Assembly (NCBI GenBank): GCA_001414485.1
Contig: LLEY01000004.1
Coordinates: 682,001 to 746,000 of the forward strand
Source: Calycina herbarum
Taxonomy: Eukaryota; Ascomycota; Leotiomycetes; Helotiales; Pezizellaceae
Direction of reading: 5' to 3'
Length of the DNA stretch: 64,000 bases
In this document: positions 21,928 through 32,550 of the stretch, one piece after another
How the letters are laid out: every line of letters starts with the position of its first letter
Numbering within the stretch: the first letter of the stretch is position 1
Translations under genes and position numbers: made by a program
Notes under the pieces: model-generated
What the model saw: the letters and a program-made list of their open reading frames with translations, nothing else
Told to the model about the DNA's origin: nothing
The model's database searches: none

Positions 21928-23305
21928 ATGCCCTCCAAAATGATCCCCCTAAACGCCGACCAGAATTTCCACTTCGAAATCCTCCGCGACCTCGCAATCG
22001 CTCCCTACGGCGCCTCAGACGTCGGCGAAGTCCTAGTAGCAGCCTCCCAAATCACCCCAGAAGATTTCTCCAGCTTCTCGACTGCTTTCAATCAACTAGC
22101 CGATCGTGTTTTTGAAAGTGCTGAGAGGATTGATGAAAAGAGATTCCCTGTTTCGGCGAGGGATGCGTATTTCAAGGCTGCGACTTATTATCAGTCTGCG
22201 GATTTTTATTTGCATTGGGATTGGGAGGATGAGAGGATTGTGAGACTTTGGGGGGCGCATGAATATTGTTTTAGAAAGGCTGTTGTGAGTATATTATTTT
22301 CTTTTGGCTTTGACCCCCCTTGATTTGCGGTTGATTCAAGCGAGAATGGAGAATAACTCAACCACCTCCCAGTCTCTCCTTCCCGTCCCCGCTCAGCTCA
22401 AAGACCTCCCCACAGAGGGCTTCTACGTCCCCACAATCTTTTACTCCCCAGATGGCTCAACAAACCCCAAATCAACCCTCATCCTGGGAAACGGTTTCGA
22501 CGGCGGCCAAGAAGAAATGTACCACATGGTAGGACGTGCAGCTCTCGACCGCGGCTACAATGTCATAACTTATGATGGACCAGGCCAAGCTGGTCCTAGA
22601 CGAGCTCAAAATCTGGGCTTCATTAAGGAATGGGAAAAAGTGGTCACCCCGGTTGTGGATTACCTTTTCACTAGGGAGGATGTTGATACCAATGCTATAT
22701 GTCTTGTTGGATTCAGTTTGGGAGGTTATTTTGCGCCGAGGGCGGCGGCTTTTGAGGAGAGACTGAGGTGAGGGCGTGTGTTTGTGTTGATGGGTTGGAT
22801 AGTTTTGGGTGTATTGTTGAGGGGAATTTTGGGAAGGAGTTTTTGGAGATATATGAGAGGGGGGATGAGGTGGGGGTAAATCGGGTTGTGGAGGAGGTGA
22901 TGAGGGATCCGGCTACGCCTACGGGGAAGAGAGTGAGTCCTCTTTTCTCTTTTGCACCTTGTTTACAACTAACACAGTTCTCAAGTGGTACATCGAACAA
23001 GGAACCTGGGCCTTCAAAGCCACCTCTTACTTTGATCTTATCCGTCAAACCATGGCGATGAGTTTAGGCGATGTCACTGATAAAATTCCCGCTACCACGG
23101 CTATCTTAGTTTGTGATGCGGAGAATATACCTTCTTCAAGGGACAAGGGAAGGTACTTGCAGATAAATTGGGTGATAGAGCTACGTATCATATGTTTGAA
23201 GATTCTACTGGGGCGGGGGAACATTGTGCTTTTGGAGCTAATGTTTTTCAGAATCAGGTTATTTTGGATTGGTTCCAGGGGGTGTTGGATGGTGATGGGA
23301 AGTAG
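21928..23305 (+). pseudogene. Alpha/beta hydrolase, frameshifted
   Basis: The reading resembles fungal alpha/beta hydrolases of the 2,6-dihydropseudooxynicotine hydrolase-like or polyketide-associated group: N-terminal helical cap (FFL-like DFYLHWDWED), oxyanion region LILGNGFDGGQEE, nucleophile elbow GFSLGG, and a C-terminal catalytic-His region GAGEHCAFGANVFQNQ. The frame is broken. At about 22767 a 5-bp GTGAG insertion (CTGAG-GTGAG-GGCG) shifts the frame between RAAAFEERLR and the ACVCVDGLDSFG block. At about 23130 one base is missing before the TTCTTCAAGGGACAAGG stretch. The splice near 22933-22978 also needs a poor donor. Intron 1 (from 22285) has an uncertain acceptor. A sequencing error could explain one lesion but hardly all, so I call a recent pseudogene. 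Confidence 0.65.
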
Positions 23306-23563
23306 TTAATTGGTTGGGTTGGTTGTGATTTCGCATATTCTCAAAATGCTCAGTTAAGTAATCAAATACAAGAGCTCGGAGATTTACAACGACCAACCCA
23401 TGCTCACTACTTGGCTTCAGGTTAGACCTCTTATTAATTACTTCAAGGAAACTCAGAACTCAAATATCAGGTGACATACCTTTGAAAGGAAGCTTTCTCA
23501 TACTATGTCCTCCAACACAATAGAAACGCAGGCAGAATAGAGGATGGTTTCCCGTCCCTTCCT

Positions 23564-24103
23564 CTAGTGCTGCAATCTTGATGAATTTCCTTCGCTGCTT
23601 ATACTCATGTGCTCAATAGGATTTGATGCTAAACAGCCGGTGCCTGGGAGACAAGGCTTTGGACATGTGCATTTTTTTATTGGATTGTCGTGTTGTTTTT
23701 GATCGTTGCTATCATGGGTTGGGTCGTCGTAGTATTGTATTTGATCGTTGCTAGCATAAGTTTGGTCGTTGTAGTCATGAGTTTGGTCGTTGTAGTATTG
23801 TATTTGATCGTTGCTAGCACGATTTTGGTCATAGTATTGTGTTTGATAGTTTCCATGATAACTCTGGCCGTTATAGTACTGAGATCGCTCGTTATTGACA
23901 TAAGTTTGGTCGTTGTAGTATTCATTTTGCTTGGTGTAGCTTTGGTTTCCATCAGTGTAGCTTTGGGTTTCTTCGTTGTTGCTGCCTCTACTATCCCGAT
24001 CCTTGATTAGATAAGTGATTAATACAACGAATAGATTGTTAACCTACTTGTATTCTCCATCTTTATTTCTGCTAGATTTATGATATTTTTTCGAGGAAGG
24101 CAT
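23564..24103 (-). CDS. Small Asn/Gln/Tyr-rich (prion-like) protein with Cys tail
   Basis: I do not recognise a family. Exon 1 (24048-24103) encodes MPSSKKYHKSSRNKDGEY. A 57-nt intron (23991-24047, GTAGGT..GATAG) joins exon 2 (23564-23990), giving 160 residues. Exon 2 reads as imperfect tandem repeats of YYNDQTYASNDQIQ type (Tyr, Asn, Gln, Asp rich, about residues 40-105), then a Cys-bearing tail CTCPKPCLPGTGC. The composition is that of low-complexity, aggregation-prone domains. An alternative acceptor three bases further on (GTAG) also keeps this frame. Another minus-strand frame of the same DNA is open (Thr/Lys/Met rich), and using the CAAG acceptor would select it. I prefer the N/Q/Y frame because it contains the Cys motif. 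The gene lies 197 bp head-to-head with the ankyrin pseudogene at 24301. Confidence 0.5.
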
Positions 24104-24300
24104 ATTGAATGTCTGGAAATGGCGGAGGCGTGGCGATGAAAGAACGGTATTTAGGGCGATAAATAGGTCTCACGTGGATGATTGGGTTCCACGAAATGAC
24201 AACACATAAGGCGTTCTGCAGCCTTGCTCATAACCATCATTTAAAAAAATTCTGTACATCTTAACAGAAACAAACCCTTTCTATCTACCAACCGCGCAAG

Positions 24301-26142
24301 ATGGAGCCAGTAGGAGGTGCTGCCTCCATAATTACTTTGATAAGTATTGCCATCAAGAGCTACTCACTCGTGGATGGTATCATCCAAAAATATCGCAAGG
24401 CTCCAGCTGAGTTCAAAGACCTCCTGCACCAACTAGACGGCGTACACACTCAGCTCATTTTGCTTCATCACCTACAAACAGATATAGCTCAAAACAATAT
24501 GTGTTTTGTAGGAATCGAAATGGAACACGTTAAAAGATTTCTCGAAAACACTACGATTATCTTTTCGGAGCTATACTGTATGCTTGAAAAACAGGCCTTG
24601 GGGGCGGGGAAATGCAGCCGAGTCAAGTGGGCAATTCAAGACTCGGCAAAAGTAAAGCGTTGGAAGACGGAGCTTCGGAATCACTCTGGGAATTTAGCAA
24701 ACATCCTATTGTTGCTTAACGCGTAAGTTACAGAATCGAATATGAGTCGTAAACAACTAAAAGAAATACATGTAGTCGATACTCGGCCCTCTTGAAAACA
24801 GACATCAAAAAACTGAAACTCAGTAGAGAATCAACAGGCCAGCGCATTCCCAAACTACGCTACTCCCCGAGCAGAAGCATCTTTGGCTTGAAGTGGGCAA
24901 TACCTTACATCGCGAAGTTTGATGGGTCAATGACCTCTTTGACCAATCAAGCGCAACAAGAAGTACATAAGGTCGCATTACGAGTTCACATTTCATTTTC
25001 CTCGAAGATGTTTTTCATATATTTGGACATTTACAGAGGGTCCTTTTTTAAAGTTCCAATACCAACTCCTGACAACTTCATAACTGTCAAGAATTTGGTT
25101 CCCCGTGACTCCGCTATAATCACTGCCTGTAAACGAGGGGATCTTTCAACTGTCTGGGAGCTTCTGGAAACGAAAAGGGCAAGCGTTGATGATATAACCG
25201 AGGATAATTTTCCACCCATACGAGTAAGTAAATTACACGATTTAACTCACGGTCAAGTAGTCTTATTTAATTTCATATATCTAGTATGCAATCGAGAGCG
25301 GGTCACTTGAACTGGTCTCCTTCCTTCTGAACAATGGCGCAAATGCAAAAGCTTCATTTGGCAAACATCAGACATAAATTTACGGCATCTTTTGTGCATA
25401 GCAGGAGACTGACGAGTGCTTTAGTAGCACACTCGGTTGTGCGTTTGCTTTCCGGAAACCAGACATTGCTCGACTCCTCCTCCAAAAGGGAGCCGATCCT
25501 GACTACATAAGCGCACAAGGATGGACTCCATCATTCAATCTCTTTGGCATACTCCCAATCTACGCATCGCCCTGTGAAGAATATCTTCAAATGCTCTCCA
25601 CGATTTCTCCCATCTCTTTCGATGCGCAAGATCAGGAGGGTTGGTCGATTATGCATCGCGCAGCAGCTTACGGAAATGCTCAACATATCGAGACTCTGAT
25701 TCAATGGCACAAACCCCTGCTTGATTCCCGCACCAAACGAACATATTGGTCACCACTCTTCTGCGCTGTTCACTTTGGTAACATTGAGACTTTTAATGAA
25801 TTGAGAAAGTACTTGTCCGAATTTTTGGAGCTGAAAGATGTGAGAGGCTGGAGCTTATTGCATGTTGCTATCAACGCGCAGAAAATTGAGACGATGAAGC
25901 TACTGATTGAGATGGGAGCCGATCCGCATTCGAAGAGTCTACCAACTAAGTCCTGTGTCCCTCCACAATTGAAGGGGCTTGCTGCCACACCTGGAGATAT
26001 CGCATGTATCAAAGGGTGGTCGACGTTGAAGGCTTATGCCGATGCCTTGGTGGAAACTGGATATCATGATGTTGTCGTCCACCGGGATGAAAAGGATGCT
26101 TTTCATGACATCCTTTGGGATGCGAAAGCATATTTTCTGTAG
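24301..26142 (+). pseudogene. HeLo-like/STAND N-terminal domain plus ankyrin repeats, two in-frame stops
   Basis: Exons 24301-24722, 24776-25223 and 25285-26142 join in frame (introns 53 and 61 nt). The N-terminus MEPVGGAASIITLISIAIKS followed by long amphipathic helices resembles the fungal N-terminal domain of STAND/HeLo-like proteins, which act in self/non-self recognition and cell death. The middle is unassigned. From about residue 270 ankyrin units appear (SAIITACKRGDLSTVWELLE, YAIESGSLELVSFLLNNGAN, GCAFAFRKPDIARLLLQKGAD, GWSIMHRAAAYGN, GWSLLHVAINAQ). TAA at 25375-25377 and TAG at 25399-25401 interrupt the same frame between two ankyrin units. Both would be Gln codons if T were C. No convincing intron removes them. 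The gene is probably inactivated, or makes a truncated protein of about 320 residues. Confidence 0.7.
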
Positions 26143-29100
26143 GAAATAGTCTTAACTTGGTATGAGGAATGCATGCAAGCGCCGTTCACCGAACCCGTGC
26201 TCGCTGAAGGCACAATCACCAACAGCCAAACAAACCCCTGTCTAGCCAAACCACTACTTCCGAGAGCTAAACCGCTTTTAGACTTTCTCTTTCTTTTGTT
26301 GCCATCTCAAAGTGCCTCGGGCGTTGGGGGAGACGACACCACCGACTCCGCAGCTAGATAACTCAACGACACCGCATTCAAATAAAGATCCGCCAGAGTA
26401 GAATGAATAAGCAGCTTCTTCTACTATAGTCCCAGTTTCTTACCAAGCTACTGTAAAGTGACAACCTTCTGGAGCTAGTTTGCTACGTATGAGTAGTGTG
26501 GCATGGATTTAGCAAAAAAAGGAGGGAGAGACATAAACAAACCACAAGCCCCCGCCAAAAAAACCCAAAACTACTAGAAAAATTAGCAAAAAATCCATAC
26601 AACCCCGAAGGGGTTGCGACTCAGGACCAACAAGCCCCCCAATGGGTACCACCACTGGGACTTTTTACACTAGAGTCTATTCATTCTGCGCTGGTTTGTA
26701 TAGCATGAATGCCCAGCACCCGGAGGTGTGAAACAACCACCTTTCCAACTACGCCAAGCGAGCTTGGTCCATTGCAAGTATTGATTGAATAAATGAATTG
26801 GAAGCAATGTCCTTATTTTGCTACCTAAATATCTTTAGATGCCGAAGTTTTGGGCGGGTCTCCACTTTTAGCTCGCTTAAATATCATGAAGGGTTACCTA
26901 GGAAGAAAATATGGACCTATCCTTTGCTTGCGGACTCAACGTAATTGTTGCTATTACTTGGACAAATAAGAATCTTATCAAGACACAAGCCTGCCAAAGC
27001 CACCACTTCCCCTCTTGTTATAATGGCGAAAGTTCAAGCAGGGGGTAAGACAGTAAGAGCTATCTACGGCTCTTGTATGATGTTTACATTGTACATGTGA
27101 GTTGTTTTGTTTTTTCAATAGCCGAGTTTGATTAAAGCTGCCTGAGGACGAGGAGGAGGGTGGAGGCAAGCAAGCATTCTCGGCAGCCAATATAGTCCCC
27201 TCCATTTAAGCTATGTTTACTTTGTTCCTTCATGGACAAGTAGGAGAAGAGACATAGACCCAACTCCCTCAGTAAAAATATGCATCGAAGCGGGGCGATT
27301 TTCAAATTCAATTGTTCGGAAAGTAGAGTCTTATGACCTCGAACGAATTGGCAATTGTTAGTCTGAAAACCTACACCTTGAATGGGAGGTTCTTTGTTGT
27401 TTCTGGAAAAGGTAACAGAATTTTCATTTTTAAGCAGGGGTTAGGTGTTAATCAGCCTATCAGATACAAGTCGTGTGCAAATGCGATGTTGAACCAAAAA
27501 GGAGGCATAATCTATTGGCTATTATGAGATAAAGTGAGTGAGTCTTTACCGTGTATGAAATGCCCTATCTCGCTCAATAACACTTAGATGAAAGAACAAC
27601 CCAAATATTACAGCCCATCCCAATAAAATGGTTCTGCTTTCCTTCATAAAGATCTCCTTGAGCTATTTGGGAGCGTTGTGGTGGGATAGATTCGCTTGAA
27701 AATCACCCCAGAAATCTATGGGGACCACTCAATTGGCTCCGGTTTTGAATTGATGTTAGATCCGGGCTCCTGGTTTGCGTACGAGGGCGTCAGGGTACTG
27801 AGTGGATATTTCTTTACAAACTTCAAGAGCTCGGTCACGTTTCGGTCACATGACCTACCTCTAACCTGGAATTTTCACCTTCTGGGCTTCTACCGACCCA
27901 AGATAGCTCTATTTGCATTACTTTTAGGAAATCTATACGCAGAGTCATGATGAAGCGCACACATAATGTGCATGGCATGTAGAGAACCTAGAAGTAATTG
28001 ACGTGCAAGTATTAGTTCATAACAGAGATTCCTTCTGTTTATAACCCACTCAACCTGAGAACTAAGTTGCTATGTTTTCTTTTCTCGGCAGGATTCCAGT
28101 AGAAGGAAGTCAGCGCTGATGAAGGATGTATATAAGAAAGTAAGATGGAATCGGATTGAATATTCCCGTGCCTTCGAAAGATGACAGAAATAAGAGGATG
28201 CACGACACGGGATTTGAGTGCTGATGAAAGAAATCAAATCTTACGGTAATAACCAGCCGATTGGGCAAGTACGATTTGAGGGTGTGGTAAGACGCAACCT
28301 TGTTATGTTGTGAAGTACAAAATAAATTTCACGTCATGAGAGAAGAAGACCGTGTTTGAGACCTTAGGTAGACCCAACGGCCGCAGACTGAAGGGGTTGT
28401 ACAGCTTAAGAAGAAACTCTTTAATTCTTCAACAAGTCTTCAAGAAGTTCTGTGATACTTGATTGGATTTTTGCCCAACATGTCACAGGGTGGGAACCAA
28501 AGGAAATGGAGTCTTTTCAAGGGGGGTAAGTACACGTGATGTGACCATGCCAAGGAATTTGTTCTTGAACCAAAATCGTCGCATCATTTCTCCCTTCTTC
28601 CATCTTTATTAAAGATCGACTTCGCGACGCGCATCAGACTAAGCCCTTTCATCTTTACGAATGCCCTAATTAGGCCACCTTCCACCCGTTTAGAGGTTCG
28701 ATATTAATCTTTCGAGAATAGCGCGCAATCTATTTCCAGCGAGGTCGGTCAGGGTCGCTTGGAAGAGCATGAATCGGCATCGCGTCCTCCTTCTGGTGGA
28801 GAATTGAGGCTCGTCTGCCGTTGGTCGAGGAATCGTTGTTTCCCAGCCAGTGGCACAGAAAGGGCGAGATGCAGTCAAACCCTAGCGGTGATAGTGGATG
28901 GCGATGCAGGTGATTTAAGCGCCCGTCGAGCAGAGTTGCTAGCGATGGGGGTGTCACCTCCCTCCCCATTCGTGCACCCAGGCTGACCCAACATCTTCAA
29001 TGCAGCGCAGCGCCAATCAGACGGAGGAACGTAGTGCTCCCCTCGCGCGCGCCATCCACACCCTTTCCCTTTCTCCCCGGCTCCTAATTTTGGCTATGCA

Positions 29101-29778
29101 ATTGTTTCTGCGGTGTGGTTCGTGGGAGGACTCTCGTCGTTCCTGCAGCTGCTGCCATTGGCTCCCGACGACGGCCACAGCCTTCACAGCCTTCATTGGA
29201 TTGGTGATAGCAGCGGAACACGTACATGGTGCACCACCAAACGGGCCATCTTCTTCTCCCAATGCTTCGCATCGTTGCACTTTGCTCTGGACAAGTCGTC
29301 GTGATCCGGGGGCACCACTGCGTGCCACTGCGGTGGGCGCGTCTACCACCTCCACCACCCCTCCTCATCCTGGTCCCTCTGCCCGAATCAGGGCAAGATG
29401 GCAAAGTCCAGGTCCAGTTTTGGCGCCCACGGATGCCCTCTTGACGCTGTGAAAATTGCAGAGAGGCAGGGCGAGTGCGTGTGGTTGGTATAAACAATCA
29501 GGGTCCCAACAATCAGGTAGAGACATCTCTACTTGACTTCTTGACTTTGTTTCTTCGTCCTTGTTCTTCGTTTTTGCTCCGTCCGTGTTCTGCTTTTCGC
29601 TTTCCCAAGTCTTCGTAGATCGAAGCATTCAATCTTTTAATTTTAACCCGCGCGCCGTCCTCAACATTGGTAGTCTTACATACATTCTCCGTCGACCGGG
29701 AATTTATATTTGTTCGGCTCACTCACCCACCCCAGGCCAACCAACCACCTATTTATACAATTTTCTGCAGCGACCAAA
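26143..29778. other. 3.6-kb gene-poor stretch
   Basis: I find no supportable gene. The stretch has several phrases reminiscent of old repeats (for example ACCCCGAAGGGGTTGCGAC near 26603). A GC-rich block at about 28700-29500 lies upstream of the methyltransferase gene, with overlapping open frames on both strands (such as 29000-29452) that carry no domain. The last few hundred bases are CT-rich and look like a long 5' leader for the gene at 29779. Confidence 0.4.
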
Positions 29779-32550
29779 ATGGCTACTTTAGATCTATTAC
29801 CTGCGACTACATATTCGCCTCCGTCTCCTGCGCAGGCTCGCAAGACAAACAAAACACTTAATACAATAATGGAAGACGACGAAGAGTCACAACGAAATTC
29901 AATGATGATGGAGAGACGAAGAAGTCAGGAACAGAAGGCGTCGCGGACAGCACAATGGCTCTCCCCTTTAAGCGATCACTTCCCCACACCCCGCGGCAAC
30001 CACTTCATGTCGGCACCTATCCCAGAATCCACAGACTCATCCGATAACGAGAGTATTGTCTCACCCACACCTTCTTCTGCACCTTGGACCCGTACAAGTT
30101 TTACCACTGAGGCTACCGACTTTGACGACCTCTACGATGTGTCGTCCGATGAGGATTCCAGAAGGAAGTCGTCAGTGCGGAGGAGAAGTGCGACTCGCCA
30201 AAACACCAGAGCAAACCGCTCTTCGGTTGATTCCATCACAAGCAAAACCTCCCGTAACTCCCTTCCAGTCCTTGCCATTCCTTCACAAGGTGACCCATGG
30301 CCAGGTGTCGAAGCCTTCAAGAAGCTGACATCTCCCATTCCACCAACACCACCACCAAAGGTGCCTATGTCCCCGGCACTTTTCTCATACTTGCAATCAC
30401 AAGAAGTTCCCTCATCATCTGCACCACCATCTTTGGATGGCAGTCTTAGCTCCGACCAATTGGCGGCGATGTCTGTCCCGCCAACACCAGAAATTGGAAG
30501 TGTCAATGGAGATGATGGAGATCAATGGGGCAATGGCGTCCAACTTCAGCCTGACGCCATGGCTACTTTGCAAGCACTTTCTGGTGATCAGTCGTACGAA
30601 CAGCACCACCCCGAGCAAGTTATTGAATTGGAACAAGCCCCACGCGCGGCAGCACCAGTTCGAGAGATGCAACAAACTCTCCCACCCCTTACCACCAACA
30701 TCCACAGAAACAACTCCGTCGTTCTCTCCCCCGAGGGACAACGATCTCTTGCAAGCCTTACCAAGCTCGAGATTCCATCTCCCGGCGGATTCTTCTCCAC
30801 TCTCTCCCACAGCGCCAGACACACATGGCACCTCGTTCCCTGCACACCCGAATCGGCCGCACCACCTTCCTCTACCACTGCCGAGCACTTTTACAAGACG
30901 CCATGGTCGTCTTCTGCTCCAGTCGAGCGAATCTTGGAGGTTTCCGAAACCTCGGACTGCATGTCGGAGGGTCTCCCAACGGCACGACCATATCTCCCTC
31001 AACAAAAGTCTGATGAGACCATCAGGGCCGCAGCACCAGTGGTCGAGGAGGAAATTGTCGCCGACGAGATGATCAGCGAGCCATTGAAGCTTGGGAACAT
31101 TCCTGTTGAAAACATCGACCGCACTGGCATGTGGTTGGCTGCTCAAAGCTCATACCTTGCCGAACTCATCAACCCCACCGAGGAGCGTGATGATGAAGCT
31201 GCACTGCTTCAACGTAATGCCAGTATCAGGAGCCAAAGAAAGGAAGTTGTCGAAGTCGTCGACGAAGCTCCATCTCCACCCCGCAAAACGGTCCGTTTCT
31301 CTGAGATCCCAACATCGGCCGTAGTCGCGTGTCCATTGCCAAAAGCTGACCAGCAAGAATCAGCGTACTATCGTGCGTTCCAAGGCTTCGTCACTCGCTC
31401 CCGTTACCGTGACACGTTCACGCACCGCATCCCGAGATTCGAGGCTATGCAGACTCAGCGTGTCGTTTTTCCAGCTTCCCACCGAGCCCAACTCCTCGGG
31501 AAGTATCAACTAAGTGTGGTACCATCAAGCCCCAAGCGCCGCATGTCTGCCAACGTTGCCCGTGGAGATGAGATCGCCCCAGAGAATCCAGAAAAGTTCA
31601 AGCGAGACAAAGAGGCTGAGGCCTTCAACCAGATGGCACCTGCTACTTGGAACGTTATGGCCATGAAGCTTCTCAACGGAGGTCGCTTGATTGCTGCTCC
31701 CGTCGCTAAGCGTCTCGCTAGACTTTCTTCAATGGGACCAAAGATGGACGGTACCCCAAGAGACCGTGCCAGAATCTTGGATCTCGGTGGGCAAGCCACT
31801 TGCGATTGGGCATGGCACTGTGCTTCCGAGTACCCAAACACCAAGGTTTACACCGTCACTACTAAAGCTCTCCGACAACTCTCCAACTCCAACATCCGTG
31901 GCCCAAAGAACCATCGCCAGATCGCCGTCGATCGCTTGGTCAAGCTCCCATTCAACGACAACCAATTCGATCTTATCTCTGCTCGCGAGATCTACAGCAT
32001 CTTGAAGCAGAATGGTGAGAACGGACAAGATGAATGGGATTCTTGCCTCAAGGAGTGCATGCGTGTTCTCAAGCCAGGTGGATACCTCGAGTTCTCTATC
32101 ATGGATTCCGATATTGTCAATGCCGGCCCACAAGGTCTCGCAAAGAGCGTCGAGTTTGGTTTCAACCTCAACACTTTGGGTTACGATCCTCAACCCACCA
32201 AGCTCTTCCTTGGCCGTCTCAAGAAGGCTGGTTTCGTTGGCGTCAAGCGTGCCTGGACCTTCCTCCCAATGGGTGCCAAGATCGAGGAAAAGGTCGTCAA
32301 CCGCGATAGCATGGGTGTCGAGGTTAAACTTGAGTTGGAGGCGATGGTCTCGGGGAGTACTGAGAACGCGGCTAGTGTGTGTGGTATTGTTGGTGCGTGG
32401 GCTTGGGAGAAGTGGCTCTTGAGATGCAAGTTACAGACTGTGGGGACTGAGGCAAAGATTGATGGTGTGCAAGACATCATTGAGGAGGGACGTGCTTGTG
32501 GTGCTGGATGGAGAACTGTTAGTGGATGGGCAAGAAAGCCCATGAACTGA
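29779..32550 (+). CDS. Large SAM-dependent methyltransferase-domain protein
   Basis: A single exon encodes 923 residues. The first 600 residues are low-complexity and rich in Ser, Pro and charged stretches (PIPPTPPPKVP, RRKSSVRRRS), likely disordered and phosphorylated. The C-terminal third is a class I methyltransferase: motif I ARILDLGGQATCDWA near residue 664, then acidic strand ends, FNDNQFDLISAREIY as the post-II/III region, and LKECMRVLKPGGYLEFSIMD as the family hallmark. The substrate is unknown. Similar proteins are conserved across Pezizomycotina without a defined role, and the LaeA family shares only the fold. The ATG at 29779 (MATLDLLPATTY) follows ACCAAA. The frame is open 69 bp further upstream but lacks an ATG. 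Confidence 0.85.
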   Translation: MATLDLLPATTYSPPSPAQARKTNKTLNTIMEDDEESQRNSMMMERRRSQEQKASRTAQWLSPLSDHFPTPRGNHFMSAPIPESTDSSDNESIVSPTPSSAPWTRTSFTTEATDFDDLYDVSSDEDSRRKSSVRRRSATRQNTRANRSSVDSITSKTSRNSLPVLAIPSQGDPWPGVEAFKKLTSPIPPTPPPKVPMSPALFSYLQSQEVPSSSAPPSLDGSLSSDQLAAMSVPPTPEIGSVNGDDGDQWGNGVQLQPDAMATLQALSGDQSYEQHHPEQVIELEQAPRAAAPVREMQQTLPPLTTNIHRNNSVVLSPEGQRSLASLTKLEIPSPGGFFSTLSHSARHTWHLVPCTPESAAPPSSTTAEHFYKTPWSSSAPVERILEVSETSDCMSEGLPTARPYLPQQKSDETIRAAAPVVEEEIVADEMISEPLKLGNIPVENIDRTGMWLAAQSSYLAELINPTEERDDEAALLQRNASIRSQRKEVVEVVDEAPSPPRKTVRFSEIPTSAVVACPLPKADQQESAYYRAFQGFVTRSRYRDTFTHRIPRFEAMQTQRVVFPASHRAQLLGKYQLSVVPSSPKRRMSANVARGDEIAPENPEKFKRDKEAEAFNQMAPATWNVMAMKLLNGGRLIAAPVAKRLARLSSMGPKMDGTPRDRARILDLGGQATCDWAWHCASEYPNTKVYTVTTKALRQLSNSNIRGPKNHRQIAVDRLVKLPFNDNQFDLISAREIYSILKQNGENGQDEWDSCLKECMRVLKPGGYLEFSIMDSDIVNAGPQGLAKSVEFGFNLNTLGYDPQPTKLFLGRLKKAGFVGVKRAWTFLPMGAKIEEKVVNRDSMGVEVKLELEAMVSGSTENAASVCGIVGAWAWEKWLLRCKLQTVGTEAKIDGVQDIIEEGRACGAGWRTVSGWARKPMN

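Noticed and set aside
23690..24010. Plus-strand 106-codon hydrophobic Val/Leu-rich frame
   Set aside because: It is the complement of the N/Q/Y repeat; it would encode a nearly pure Val/Ile/Leu string without start context or partner exon.
25315..25401. Possible 87-nt intron that would remove both stops in the ankyrin gene
   Set aside because: The donor would be GTCTCC, there is no branch-site consensus, and it would delete a textbook ankyrin helix (LVSFLLNNGAN).
30132..31356. Several open frames on both strands inside the methyltransferase gene
   Set aside because: Low-complexity Ser/Pro-rich coding DNA leaves other frames open; only the 923-residue frame has a domain and a full-length conserved C-terminus.
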